Shown: positions 1 through 12,008, numbered from the stretch's first letter. The stretch: 64,000 bases of DNA from Beta vulgaris subsp. vulgaris (GCF_026745355.1 NC_079206.1:8283531-8347530), one strand, 5' to 3'. Numbers and translations are program-made. Notes: a model not told the origin generated them from the sequence alone.

Positions 1-1029
1 TATGGAATATGAAAACCTATTTCACATTATACTTTACCAAATATCAACTAGTATAATTAGTTAGGGTTTTACAAGGTGATACCTAAGACCCGTGATTAAA
101 TTCAAGTCTACATTGATTGTCATTGTTGTTCTCTCTACACCAAAAAGAAAAGAACGTTATTTAATGGACATATTAGTTCCAAAATATGTGTATTAATGTA
201 GTTTTATAACAATTGTACTCTCACTAAGATAGGTATTTAAGGTGGATTTGAAACCTTACACCAATTTTCCTAAACCCAATTTCTCTTTGTGAAAGTTCAA
301 CATAATTATTGGATTTTTAATAGACAATAATGGTTTGTCTCAAATTCTTTAAGCATATTTGAGCTACTAGAAAGTTGAATATGATACTAACTCGGATTAT
401 ATAGCTTTCTTTTAATTACCTGTATTTGCTCATTTGAAACTATCTTTCTTTACTATATAATGCTTATTTCTTGGTAAAAAAAGAAGAAGTATATATTGCT
501 TAGTTGGATGATATCAAATGACCAATAAGCCACAAAAAAAGCCTTGCCTCTATTAGGGGGAGCAAAAATTTCGGGAACCCGATCCAAGACCCGAACCTGG
601 TCTATTTTTGGCATATGTGAGGTGGTTAGACGTTCCAAATATAATTAGGTAACAAGTTCCTAAGTAAAAAGTTCGTAGGCTTTTAGGCCCGTTTAATTGT
701 TTTTCGAATTTCACACCTCAATAGTCCCATTTTGTATGATGTTAAACCGACAATCGGGTAACTAGTTCTGAACCCGATACCTAGTGGTTTCAAATCTGGG
801 TCCAAAAATTAGTACCCGGTTGGATCAATTTCAATTCCAATTGCAATATTTTGGGACCCATCCCAGTTTCGGATCCACAAAATTCCACCAGATTTCTGGT
901 TGTACTCACCCCTCGCCTCTATCATGTTCTTCATACACCCAATAGATCAATAATTCACACACCCCAAACAGAGAAAAGAAGAAAAAAAAAACCACATCCA
1001 CAAACACACAAGTCGTACTAAGAATATCT
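1..1029. other. gene-free AT-rich stretch
   Basis: I see no coding region or RNA gene. From about 560 to 890 the DNA is richer in CCCG/GACCCG/CCCGAT words than its surroundings, resembling the degenerate GGGTCGGG-type repeats near 52230-52500. No element boundaries are visible. Confidence 0.5.
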
Positions 1030-1100
1030 TAGCGTAGTGGTTAAAATTAAAGTAACCTGAACTACAAGTTACAAGTTCGAATCCCTAGCCTTTTTTTTTT
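1022..1100 (+). repeat. tRNA-derived SINE-like fragment
   Basis: The stretch has a close match to the internal RNA polymerase III promoter. A box-A-like TAGCGTAGTGG lies near 1031, a box-B-like AGTTCGAATCC near 1073, and a run of ten T follows directly. It does not fold as an obvious intact tRNA (no paired acceptor ends seen), so a SINE head or tRNA relic is more likely than a functional tRNA. The T run could act as a Pol III terminator. Confidence 0.5.
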
Positions 1101-1126
1101 ATATATACTGACTTCGTATTTCACAC

Positions 1127-1465
1127 AGGCTATGTTTAGTTCACCTGAAATTTTATGATCTGAACTTATTTGATCTGAACTTATTTTTTCTGATCTGATC
1201 TGATTTACAAGATCTTATCTTTTAGATTTTTCTCAATATATAAGAAAAAATATAGTCATGTGGGGTCTTGTTTGATTCGTCTCGATGAATACTTTATTAA
1301 TATTCAATTATTATAATTTTTACTAATATGTAATGAAAGATATTTAATATTAATAATGATTTTTAAGTATAAGCATGATCTGAACTAATCTAAAGTTATT
1401 TTTTTGATTTGACCTGATATGAAATTATTTTTTATGATCTGACCTGATCTGATTAAATCTTGCAC
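1127..1465. repeat. low-complexity TGATCTGA repeat block
   Basis: The words TGATCTGA, GATCTGAACT and close variants occur many times at both ends (about 1155-1215 and 1370-1460), with an AT-rich middle. The arrangement suggests a fold-back type element with degenerate terminal repeats, similar in style to the GTTCAGTTCAG repeats near 26040 and 47650. No coding region is seen. Confidence 0.35.
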
Positions 1466-1581
1466 GATGAAAGTCTCTCCCTAGGGCGAACTAGGGTTTG
1501 AGTGTTCTAGTCTTGGTAGTCCATTGTTTCTTCTCGATCTTTCGAGGTTTTGATCCCTTCTTGGGATTGAAACTGGCCATT

Positions 1582-2999
1582 ATGGCTGAAGAAATCTCTC
1601 TTAAAGTCTCTAATATGCGAATTACAGAAGCGAAGACAAACTGTTAGTTCTCGACGGAAATTTGGAAAATGAAAATAATCAAGATCTTGCCCTATCGTTG
1701 GTGGGGAAACTTTTATCTGTACGATCATATAACTTTGATGCTAAGAAGCGAACTCTAAACCAGATATGGTCTATCTCTAATGGCGCCTTATTTCGGGTGA
1801 TCGAAAATGGCCTCTTTGTGGTCCAATTTGCGAATCAGCGGGATAAAGCAAAAGTCATGGCGGGTCTCCCGTGGACTTTTGATCAACATCTAGTTTTATT
1901 GAATGAGATCGATGGTGACCAACAACCATCTAATATAACCCTAAAGTTTTTCCCTTTCTGGGTTAGGCTTTATAATCTGCCTCTAGGAAGTCGGTCGGAA
2001 CGCCATGTGCGGCAGATTGGTGGCTGTTTGGGGGAGGTTCTGGAGGTGGAGAATGATGGAGTTCGGTGGGACAAATCTGTTAGAGCCCGTATCTTGCTTG
2101 ATGTAACCCTACCTTTGCGCAGGGTTCAACGTATTTCTTTAAAGAATGGGAACTCGACAATGGTGGAAATAAAATATGAACGGTTGCCGACTTTTTGCTA
2201 TGTCTGTGGGACTATAGGTCACATAGAAAGGGATTGCATGATGCCCCAAGATGAGGAGAAGGATATTGAGAAGCAATGGGGATCGTGGCTACGAGCCTCG
2301 CCGCGAAAGGGGCGTCTGAAAATGGAAGATTAAGCACGACAATTCCTCCGTTGTGCAGAGTCTCTTGATTTTGCGAGTTTAAGGAAAGGTAGGCAGGAAG
2401 CAACTCCTTCTAGTGTGTCTACGGAAATGAGCGAGGAAAATGGGCCTGTAATTTCGACTGTGAAGGAGCCGAATCTTGTTTGCATTAGTGGGTCTGTTGG
2501 GGAAAAGAGCCTAGTCACCCAAGAGGTGGTTGTACCTTTTTGTGCAGTAGCAAATGGCCCAGCTGCTAGGGTGGAGGTCTGTTCCACGGTTCTTGGAGCC
2601 ACTGAATTGGGGGATGCGAATCCCAAGATGGATGACTCATTTCCTAAGGAGTCTGCCCCACCAGGTAATTTCATTCCCCATATGACTAATGACCCACCTT
2701 TATTTGCTTTTAATGCTATCTCCAAACAAGCTGTACCAAAAACAAGAAAGCATAAAGTAAAATCACGTGTGGTCCTTATGGAGATTAATGAAGCAGAGGG
2801 GTCCATTAATAATGCTGTGAATGATTTCTGTTTGGGGGAAAAAAGGAAGTTACCTGATATGATGCTTGTGAATGACAAAACTGGTACTGAGTTGCAGAAC
2901 CCAAAAAAACCAAAAAGTGTGCCTAATTTTGATCTTGGCAGTGGTCTGGTAACTGTCGAGGCGGAGGTTGGAGAAGACCAACCCCGCCCGGCATTATGA
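1582..2999 (+). pseudogene. LINE ORF1 (nucleic-acid-binding, zinc knuckle), broken
   Basis: The ORF1 protein would bind element RNA and act as its chaperone. The main frame is open from about 1642 and includes a DUF4283-like region and a CCHC zinc knuckle, CYVCGTIGHIERDC, near 2195-2236. The likely start ATG at 1582 lies in another frame, so a small indel between about 1600 and 1640 separates the N-terminus from the rest. A single TAA at 2331-2333 interrupts the frame, which then continues to 2999 and overlaps the ORF2 start at 2996 by four bases. The second half is rich in charged residues with no recognised domain. Confidence 0.85.
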
Positions 3000-5900
3000 A
3001 TGTTTTGTGCTGGAACTGTCAGGGTTTGGGCAACCCTTGGACAGTTCGTCAACTGAAGAGATGGTATACATCTCATCTCCTCGACATTATGTTCTTGTCG
3101 GAAACGAAAATTAAAAAAGTTGTTGCAGAAAAGTTGAAGGATAGAATTGGTTATACTAATGCTATTGGAGTCTCAAGTGTGGGTTTATCTGGTGGGTTAT
3201 GTCTGATGTGGAACCGGGAGACTATTTCTTTTAATATGATTTCTTTTTCCCAAAATCACATTTGCGGCGATGTTGTGAGTAAGGGTGAATTTCGTTGGAG
3301 GTTCATTGGTGTATACGGTTGGCCGGAGGAATCTAATAAGCACAGAACATGGTCACTCCTGCATGATCTTTGTCTTTCTACTTCTTTGCCTACTGTGATT
3401 GGGGGAGACTTCAATGAGATTTTACATTATGGCGAAAAGGAGGGCGGTTCGAATAAAGATAGGCGGGAGATGCGAGGGTTCCGTGATTTTACGGACGCGT
3501 GTGGACTTGGAGACCTGAGAGTTGTTGGTCAGTGGTATTCCTGGGAGAGGGGAAACAGTCCGGAGACGCGGATAAGAGAGCGGCTAGACCGCTTCCTAGT
3601 AACTCATTATTGGAATATGCACTTTCCGGAGGCTCATATCGAGCATCTTGTTCGATACCGATCCGATCATGCGGCCATTATACTCCGAGATTCTGAGCCG
3701 AATGGTGTTAAGTGGGGGAGACGGAGGAAAAATTTCAAATTCGAGACGTGTTGGTTGCTTGATGAAGGCTGTGAAGGGGTGGTGAAGAGAGCGTGGGAGG
3801 CGGCGGAGGGGGAGACAATCCAGGTTAAATTGGAGCAGGTGGCTAAGGAGTTGGTGAGTTGGAGCAAAGGTAGCTGTGGGAACTTGCCTAAACAGATCGA
3901 CAAGGTGGAAAAAGCGCTTCACGTGGCGCAAGGCCGACCAACCTCTACGGCAAATTGTGAGGAGTGTGCTAAATTGGAAAAACAACTGGATGATTTGCAT
4001 GCTAAACAAGAAGCCTACTGGTATATGAGATCTCGAGTTGCGGAAATAAAGGATGGTGATCGTAATACGAAATATTTTCACCATAAGGCGTCTCAGCGGA
4101 AGCAACGGAACTTTATCAAAGGTCTGTTGGATGGAGAGGGACAGTGGCGAACTGAGATTGAGGACATTGAAGTAGAGGTTGGGAATTACTTTCGGAATAT
4201 TTTCACGTTGAATAAGCCATCTACAGCTCATCTCGACGAAGTCCTGCAGTATATTCGGCCTTCTATTACTCCAGCTTATAATGCAGAGCTTATGCGTCCT
4301 TATACAAAGGAGGAGATTTACACTGCACTGAATCATATGCATCCCTGCAAGGCTCCAGGTTCAGATGGTATGCACGCTATTTTTTACCAGAGGTTTTGGC
4401 ATATTTTTGGAGACGAGGTATTTTCTTTTGTGAGTAATATTTTACATCATCAATTCTTCCCTGATAATGTTAATTGTACTAATATTGCTCTCATCCCAAA
4501 AGTCAAGTCCCCTACTGTTGTCTCTGAGTTTAGACCAATTAGTCTGTGTAATGTTTTGTATAAGATAGCCTCTAAGGCTTTGGTGATTAAACTAAAAAAT
4601 ATTCTGCCTGCGATTGTAACGGAGAACCAGAGTGCCTTTGTTCCTGATCGTCTGATTACTGATAACTCTCTGATAGCCCTAGAATTGTTTCATACTATGA
4701 AACAACTAAAAAGCAGAACAGGGATTATGGCTATGAAGCTTGATATGAGCAAGGCGTATGACCGAGTTGAATGGGGGTTCCTGCGAAAACTTCTTCTTAC
4801 CATGGGTTTTGATGGCAGATGGGTTAATCTGGTGATGCAGTGTGTCTCCACAGTGTCATGCTCCTTCATCATTAATGGGAGAGTATGTGGTTCAGTAGTA
4901 CCTGCCAGGGGTCTGCGGCAGGGAGATCCTCTCTCTCCCTTCCTATTTATCTTAGTAGCTGATGCCTTCTCTCAGATGATCCAGCAAAAGGTTGACTCCA
5001 GAGCTCTCCATGGGGCTAAAACTAGCAGGAACGGTCCTGAGGTTTCTCATCTTCTTTTCGCAGATGACAGTTTACTCTTCACTCGTGCTACCTGACAGGA
5101 ATGCTTGATAATAGTTGACATTCTCAACCAATATGAAAAAGCATCCGGATAGAAAATTAACTATGAGAAGTCGGAAGTATCTTTTAGTAGAGGAGTTAGT
5201 AGGGAGCGTAAAGAGGAACTGATTAATCTTCTTTAGATGAAGCAAGTTGATAAACACCAGAAGTACCTGGGCATTCCTACTGTCAGTGGTCGATCAAAGA
5301 GAATGGTTTTCCGTAATCTGCTGGATAGAGTGTGGAAGAAGTTGGGGGGATGGAAGGAAAAGTTGTTGTCTCGAGCTGGGAAGGAAGTGTTATTAAAAGC
5401 GGTGATTCAGGCGATTCCTACATATCTCATGGGTGTATATAAGTTTCCAGTGGCAATTACTCAGGCTATCAGTTCAGCGATGGCTCGATTTTGGTGGGGT
5501 GGGAAAGGGGAAGCGAGGGGTATGCATTGGCTGAGTTGGGATAAACTGTGCAAACCAAAGTGTATGGGAGGAATGGGTTTTAAAGATATCACGGTATTTA
5601 ATGATGCTCTCCTTGGTCGACAAGTATGGCGCCTGATTCATTTCCAGGACTCTCTTCTAAGCCGTGTCATGAAAGCAAAATATTATCCAAATGGTGATAT
5701 GCTCACAGCAAGTTTGGGGCATTCTACTAGTTTTTCATGGCGTACTATATGGAGTGCTAAGAGTTTGGTGAAAGAAGGGGTGATGTACCGAGTGGGTCAT
5801 GGGAAAGACATCGATATATGGCGTGATCCTTGAATTGGAGATGAGCGGGGAAGATTTATCGAGAGTGCAGTAACACCTGATTTAAAGAGTGTGGGAGACT

Positions 5901-7072
5901 TAATTGATCACGCTAGGATGGAGTGGAGACAGGAGTTGCTAGAGCGATACTTTAATGAGAGAGACAAAAAATGTATCTTGGCAATCCCACTTAGTATGCG
6001 CGGTGGCAAGGACGAGTTTATGTGGGCTTACTCCAAAGATGGGAAGTATACAGTGAAAACTGCATATATGCTGGGCAAGGGTGGTAATCTTGAGGATTTT
6101 CATGGAGCTTGGGTTAATATCTGGAATATGGATGTGGCCCCAAAAGTCCGCCATTTCCTGTGGCGAGTCTGCACAAATACCCTCCTTGTGCGAGCGTTGC
6201 TGCGATACCGTCATATTACTAATGTTGGCAATTGTTCGTGGTGTGTCGGGGTTGATGAGACCACACATCATGCTCTTTTCGAATGTCCAAGGATTCGACA
6301 GCTTTGGTTTGACAGTGGGTGTGGTGATATGATTACAGGAATCGAAGGATGGAGTTTTTTCGAAATCTTTGATCGTTAGAGTGAGTTGGACATGAAGATG
6401 GTAAGAAAAGGCTGTTACCTAGCGTGGAACCTGTGGTATGAGCGGAATAAGTTCGTCTTTGACGGAGTGGCTACCCCCATAGTCATAGTAGCCCAGCGCA
6501 TTCATCGTCAACTGGAGGAATTTAATGCATACTCATGTAATATTTACTCACGTCCGCGAACGTGTATAGTGGCCAGCTCGAACATATGGAATGCGCCAGC
6601 TTTGGGAGTTGTGAAGATAAATTCGGATGCATCTTTGAGTGAGGAAGGTTGGGTTGGCATGGGTGCCATTGCACGTGACAGTACGGGCTCGGTAATTTTT
6701 TCAGCGGTGAAGCGAGTGAAGGCCTGGTGGCCTCCGGAGATTGCCGAAGCCAAAGCCATCCTCTTGGCGGTTAGCTGGGCTAGAAGACAAGGTCTTAAGA
6801 AGGTGGTTTTTGAATCTGATGCTCAGATCCTTATATCTCGGCTCTCCCGGGCGACCATCTATCTATCTGATTTAGATGCTATTCTTAGTGATATTCTTTT
6901 TCTTGTTAAAGATTTTGATTTTGCTAGCTTTTCTCATGTTAAAAGGGATGGGAATTATGTTGCCCATCACCTCGCGAAGGTAGTGCCGTTTGGTTATGAA
7001 CAATGCTGGATTAATCATTGTCGTAGTGTTGTTGCTCCTTATGTACTTATGGACAATTTGTCCCTAATATAA
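2996..7072 (+). pseudogene. LINE ORF2 polyprotein: endonuclease, reverse transcriptase, RNase H
   Basis: In a full LINE this protein nicks the target and copies RNA into it. Domain order is: apurinic-type endonuclease at the N-terminus (MNVLCWNCQG, GGDFNEIL, RSDHAAI); reverse transcriptase (FRPISLCN, LDMSKAYDRVEW, GLRQGDPLSPFLF, FADDSLLF); a zf-RVT-like cysteine/histidine region near 6115-6310; and a plant RNase H near 6600-6990 (KINSDAS, AEAKAI, FESDA). The frame is uninterrupted by indels over 1359 codons. It carries five stops, at 5093 (TGA), 5150 (TAG), 5234 (TAG), 5831 (TGA) and 6377 (TAG). It is therefore non-functional but little rearranged. Confidence 0.92.
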
Positions 7073-7091
7073 TGCACTACGCTTTTCCCTT

Positions 7092-7108
7092 AAAAAAAAA
7101 AAAAAAAA
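7092..7108 (+). other. LINE poly(A) tail
   Basis: A run of 17 A directly follows the LINE 3' end and marks the reverse-transcription start of the insertion. Host sequence leading to the PRA1 gene begins immediately after it. Confidence 0.85.
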
Positions 7109-7327
7109 CGCGTTAGTCGTAACCTTCCACGAAATATCGTCGGTCAATATCCATTCCCCAGAAACTCCTCGTTTATTTCAACTACATTCGACCGTCACAC
7201 ATTTCTCTACCTTAACTTGTAAGCAATAATCATCTTTTTCTTACTGCAAAATTCTAAATCTCATTCTCATTTCTCACAACCCATCTACCAAATCACAAAT
7301 TTTATTTTCTCTCTCCTCATTTCTCAA

Positions 7328-8002
7328 ATGGCAACAACAGCTCCACCAATCCTCCCAATCTCCACCCCCACCACCACCCCAGCCACAATCACAACCACCA
7401 CAACCACCACAACCTCCGACACCACCATCACCCCAACCCCCGCTTTCCGCGCATTCATCTCTCGTCTCCACGACCAAATCAAAGACGCTCTCTCCCAAGC
7501 CCGCCCATGGCCCGAACTCATCGACAGATCCGCCATCTCTAAACCCGACTCTTTCTCCGACGCAACTACACGTCTCCGCAAAAACTACTCCTACTTCCGC
7601 GTCAATTACCTCGCATTCATCTCCTCCGTCGTCGCTCTATCTCTCGTTACTCATCCTTTCTCTCTCCTCACCCTTGCCTTCCTCCTCGCTACATGGTCCT
7701 TCTTTTACCTCTTCAAGCCCGACGATAGGCCCGTTGTTCTTTTTGGGCGGACTTTCTCTGATCGTGAAACCCTAGGATGTCTTACTCTTCTTAGTATATT
7801 CGTTGTTTTTCTTACCAATGTTGCGTCTGTTCTTATGTACGCTGTATTTGTCGGTGTTGCTGCTGTTTGTGCGCATGGTGTTTTTAGGGTTCCTGAAGAT
7901 CTTTTCCTTGATGAACAAGATTCTTCTATTGGTGGTGAAACGACTGGGTTTTTGTCGTTTCTTGGTGCTGCTACACGTGGAGCTGCCCCTGCTCGTGTTT
8001 GA
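7328..8002 (+). CDS. PRA1 family protein (prenylated Rab acceptor, B clade-like)
   Basis: The 224-residue single-exon protein matches the plant PRA1 family, small membrane proteins of the ER, Golgi and endosomes that help Rab GTPases move between membranes. The N-terminus is a Thr/Pro-rich low-complexity stretch (about residues 1-40). Next come the conserved lead RPWPELIDRSA (about 58-69) and the FRVNYLAF motif before two hydrophobic blocks at about 98-131 and 145-180, each long enough for a hairpin or two membrane spans. The C-terminus is acidic and then Gly/Ala-rich. Length is normal for the family. The start ATG follows a CT-rich leader, and the only sequence between it and the LINE poly(A) is 219 bp. 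The frame is intact, so the gene is probably functional unless the LINE has cut off its promoter. B-clade assignment is from recall of family features. Confidence 0.93.
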   Translation: MATTAPPILPISTPTTTPATITTTTTTTTSDTTITPTPAFRAFISRLHDQIKDALSQARPWPELIDRSAISKPDSFSDATTRLRKNYSYFRVNYLAFISSVVALSLVTHPFSLLTLAFLLATWSFFYLFKPDDRPVVLFGRTFSDRETLGCLTLLSIFVVFLTNVASVLMYAVFVGVAAVCAHGVFRVPEDLFLDEQDSSIGGETTGFLSFLGAATRGAAPARV

Positions 8003-8045
8003 TGATCGTTTGATTTTGGTGGATCGTTTGTTATACGGTAAAAAA

Positions 8046-8349
8046 TATGAGATGTAATTGAATTCTTTAAGATTTGGATGAATGTTTTAGTGTATGATCG
8101 ATCTGATCTTTTTGTTTGTGTTTTCGTCTTCTAATTACAGATCTATGGTAAATATAATGTTTTTTTTTTTTTGAATGTTAATAATAATAATTAGTAGTTG
8201 ATGATGTGTGTGATGAATGATTGCAATACTTTTTTTTGTAAGAAATGTGATGGATCAGCAAATAATGTAAGGTGATTGATTTTGATGGAATTTGATTGCA
8301 ATAATAATTTGTTTTTACCTTAATTAATACTATGATTATATATGAAGTT
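8046..8349. other. PRA1 3' untranslated and flanking DNA
   Basis: AT-rich DNA with short T runs and no coding region. It probably contains the PRA1 3' untranslated region and polyadenylation signals, but no single signal can be assigned. Confidence 0.5.
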
Positions 8350-9015
8350 TTATATATAATTGAAGAATGTAGGAATGTAGGTGAGTGTAGAGGAGATAAT
8401 TAAGATGACGAGGTATGAATCTGGGAATGTATATGAGTGTAGAGGAGATACTTAAGACGACGAGGTAGGATTTTAGATGAAGTTGTATCATTGAAGAATC
8501 TGGGAATGTATATGAGTGTAGAGGAGATACTTAAGACGACGAGGTAGGATTTTAGATGAAGTTGTATCATTGATGAATCTGGGAATGTATATGAGTGTAG
8601 AGGAGATACTTGAGACGATGAGGTATGATTATAGATGAAGTTGTATTATTGAAGAATCTGGGAATGTATATGAGTGTAGAGGAGATACTTAAGACGATGA
8701 GGTATGATTATAGATGAAGTTTTATCATTCAAGAATTAAGGAATGTATGCGAGTGTAGAGGAGATACTTAAGACGAGGTATGATAATAGATGAAGTTTAT
8801 CATTCAAGAATTTAGGAATGTATTTGAGTGTAGAGGAGAATCAGGAGATACTTAAGAGGAGGTATGATTATAGATGAACTTGTGTCATTGAAGAATCTGG
8901 GAATGTATATGAGTGTAGAGGAGATACTTAAGACGATGAGGTATGATCATAGGTGAACTTGTATCATTCAAGAATCTAGGAATGTATATGAGTGTGGAGG
9001 AGATACTTAAGACAA
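8350..9015. repeat. 79-bp minisatellite, about eight copies
   Basis: The word GAATGTATATGAGTGTAGAG recurs at 8425, 8504, 8583, 8662, 8741, 8816, 8901 and 8980, so most units are 79 bp, with one of 75 and one of 85. Units share GGAGATACTTAAGACGA and a tail near GATGAAGTTGTATCATT. Adjacent copies at the left are nearly identical and diverge to the right. The array lies in the 3' flank of the PRA1 gene. Confidence 0.92.
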
Positions 9016-9119
9016 GGTATTGCAACAAAACACATTATGCAAGTTGAAGGCGGAGTTTCTCCTCTCCTATTCCATGTGTTTCAGTGAGAAGTTGAGAACT
9101 CTTAGTTAGTATATTCAAT

Positions 9120-10070
9120 GTGTGCAGGAAAAATTAAGAACGAGTATCAATTATGTAAGAATGCACATACCTGATCCTGTATACCGCCCTTGCCTTGGGG
9201 TGCAGGACTTTAAATTGGGGGGGGGGGGGAGGATTTGAGGTTTGTTTGGTAGAAGGTTGTTGCGTTGCTAGGTGCAGTATGATGTTTACATGCGGTTAGA
9301 GTTATACTTTGTATGTTCATGACTGGTGGCATTAGTAATTACTTGATGCAGCCCCTATATATTGATACGGGTTGGCACTTGGCAATATGTTGTCTTTTCG
9401 GGTACATGTATCCTATCTCAGGACAGGGTAAAGCGTCTAAAGCTACTAGTTAAAACCTCAAACCCTCGTGAGCATCAAACCTGTGACCTAGGTATGGGAG
9501 ATAGGTATGCTTACCACTAGGGTGCCACTCCAAGCTCTTTGATTGTGCGAGGAAAAATAAAAGAATGACTAATAGGATATCAATTGTGTGAGGTAAGATT
9601 TATAAAAATACTCATATCAGATATCATGACACCTTCGCCTCAGAATGTGCATGCCTTTCTGGGTTATGTGTGGTTGATTTTGAGGTCTGTCTGTTGGAAG
9701 GTTTTTGCCTTGCTGGGTGTATGATGTTCACAATGTTGGTTGTCTGAGGCAATACGCTGTAAGTGTTGCAATTTCACCTGCCAGGGTGAAGGGGATGAGA
9801 TAAAGATAAATGAAAACCGTAGAAAAATAGTTTGCATCGTTCCTGTATATTTTGGACTCAGGTATTTTCATTGCTTTTGAACATTACATCTGTCTAATGT
9901 ACTCCATATTTTCATGACATGCGTGGTAGTAGTTACTCGATGCAGCCACTATTCTGGTATGGATTGAACTTTTAAGTGATGGAGTATGATTTTGTTCAGT
10001 GATTAGATTGAGTTGGCAGTACAATATTGTTTTTCAGGTACATGTATTTTGTTTCAGGCCAGGATAGTGG
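9120..10070. repeat. old direct duplication (two diverged halves)
   Basis: Segments around 9120-9430 and 9543-10062 align in the same order. Shared blocks include GTGCAGGAAAAAT-like starts, CTTTGCCTT/CCTTCGCCTC words, GGTTTGTTTGGTAGAAGG versus GGTCTGTCTGTTGGAAGG, GATGCAGCC, and CAGGTACATGTAT at the right. The copies are clearly diverged, with indels. A poly(G) run near 9217-9229 interrupts the first copy. No coding capacity is seen. Confidence 0.6.
9440..9535 (-). repeat. tRNA-like (SINE-like) module
   Basis: On the minus strand a box-A-like CACCCTAGTGGTAAGC is followed about 35-45 bases later by a box-B-like GGTTTGATGCTC. This is the usual arrangement of a tRNA-derived SINE head. No cloverleaf closure is evident. 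Confidence 0.4.
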
Positions 10071-10085
10071 CATCATTATCGAGAG

Positions 10086-10206
10086 TTAAGTGTCGGGAGC
10101 ACCATCGGCACACACAGTGTACACCCAAATCATGTTGGACGATCCAATTTAAGTATCGGGAGCACCATCGGCACACACAATGTACACCCAAATCGTGTCG
10201 AACGTA
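10086..10206. repeat. 63-bp tandem duplication
   Basis: The block starting TCGGGAGCACCATCGGCACA at 10093 repeats at 10156 with few changes. It includes the words GTACACCCAAATC and a G/C-richer composition than its surroundings. Its origin is not recognised. Confidence 0.85.
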
Positions 10207-10209
10207 GAG

Positions 10210-12000
10210 TTGTGCCTTGTGGTCTACCTAATAACTCATAAATACAAGGATTTAAGATTATCATTATCTGTCCTTGCGCCATTGACCATTCTTGATAATC
10301 AACAACCGATCTGGCTATTAATACTACATGGGATCAGAGTTTAGACTTTAGAGTTGGCTTCATACCCAAAATTGTTGGATACTCACTACTATCTTCCTAG
10401 ACATCAAGATTCAAGAGAAAGCAACTGAAGTAGTATTAGAAAAAGTCGAAAATTCGAAATTACTCCTTGAAACAAATTTAGCAAGATTCCAATTATAGTA
10501 TTCTACTGTGTATTTACTGATGCAAATAGTGAAAGAGGGGGTTAAAATAAGTGAACTTTAGCCATGAAAAAGCCTTTGTTTCCAAATATATTGAAAGTAG
10601 TAGTAAAACAGACCAACAAACTTACACAAGAACAAATTTCAGTAGTAATTGAATAAATGTGGTTACTGCCTTATTACATCGTACGTGCATCAGCATCAAA
10701 TAAATTGTTCTTGCAATAAAAGACTTTTGGGTTGTGATGTAATGAGTTTTTTAGATCCTAAAATGTATTACTAAATTAGGAAATTCTCTACTTCTTTTCC
10801 TTTCATTTAAAAATAGGAATCATTTGAATGAAATATAAAACAAAGCTTTATTAGTAATTTTACTATAATATAAATATAATACAAACTTTCCATTGACATC
10901 TTCCTTAAAACACTTTATAAATATAATAGAATGCATTTATAATTTCATAAATATTCGGGATATTATAGGTATGTAAAGGATCAATAAAGAATGAAATGAA
11001 TTTAGAGAAAATATGTTGAAAGGGTAGCAATAGCTCCATTTTTGGGTTGTGGAATCATGGAAACAAGGTGGTAGTGAGACGACACCATTATTTCCTAGCT
11101 AATTAATATGACTTTTTTTCTTTAAGTTTGCAAAGTCACTGTAATTTTCTGCAGGTTTAATTTCACTAGTTGTTATAATAGACAACTATTTTTTTGTTTA
11201 CATTGTTGTGATTCATGTGTCGGAATCATAAAAAATATCCGATTCTATGTTGACGACATTTAATGAAATTAATTTTTAGCAAACTAAGAATCTATCATCT
11301 TTATAACACCATCATAGAAAAAGGAGGCTATTAAATAAAAAAAAATTCAATCAACAAATTCAATTTCAAAATTCATTGGATGACGTGAAATGATAATGGC
11401 TCTAATATGTTTTATAAATCCATTTGTAGGTTGGAGCACATTGTACCTTAATAAGCCAACATGTTTAAGAATCTTAGAGTGTATAAAATACTGAAATAGA
11501 TTTTTCTTATATAAATAATCATAAAAGTACTTTTTCGAGCTAGAGGTGGTAGTTCAGTGTACTATCATCCTAAATTATAGGGCATTGTTCAAGATTCAAA
11601 TTCTTAAAACATTTATTTTTGAGTTGTTTAACCTTATACCCAATTTCTGAACTAATAAAAATTGGTTTTCGGATCTATTATATTTCCTAATACAAATGAG
11701 CATGACAAAGTAACAACATGACAAATTAAAAGTTAATGGAGTATAACTCAATAATTATAAGGCGTTGGTTCATAATAACATCCACAAAGAGCCGTTATAC
11801 GTTAGATCCGTGACCTCTTTCAACAATGGGGACACTAAACTAAACTCCACGACCAATTTTCAACGCAAAAGCCCGTTAAACTGACTATCACCTGAACAAA
11901 TTAACATTAGTTTTTGTTTCTTCTTCCTGCAATACCTTAAAAAAAACATGAAAACTAGCCGTTGGAATCTACCCAAACCCTCCATATCACTCCCCTTCAC
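10210..12000. other. intergenic region upstream of the receptor kinase
   Basis: No gene is seen. The DNA is AT-rich and unstructured. A weak tRNA-like pair of motifs lies at about 11540-11610 (GGTGGTAGTTCAGTG, then TTCAAGATTCAAATTC), too degenerate to call an element. Confidence 0.5.
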
Positions 12001-12008
12001 CAACTCTC

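Larger units (their letters stand above)
1470..7108 (+). mobile_element. L1-type LINE, near full length but decayed
   Basis: The element has the plant L1 order: ORF1 with a zinc knuckle, ORF2 with endonuclease, reverse transcriptase and RNase H, then a 17-base poly(A) at 7092-7108. The 5' end is placed near 1470, where an untranslated leader containing CTAGGG words begins; this edge is approximate. I could not find target-site duplications by eye. ORF2 keeps one frame from end to end and is broken only by nonsense codons. The element ends 219 bp before the start codon of the PRA1 gene, so its tail lies in that gene's promoter or 5' leader. Confidence 0.9.

Noticed and set aside
1022..1100. 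A functional tRNA gene
   Set aside because: The boxes fit but no acceptor stem or anticodon arm could be formed; called SINE-like instead.
7274..7581. Open frames on the minus strand over the PRA1 start
   Set aside because: They mirror the ACC/CCA-rich coding start of PRA1 and have no independent features.
8350..9015. CRISPR array
   Set aside because: Units are contiguous 79-bp repeats without unique spacers, in a plant genome.
10013..10207. 64-codon open frame with repeated residues
   Set aside because: It reads through the 63-bp tandem duplication and has no protein character.
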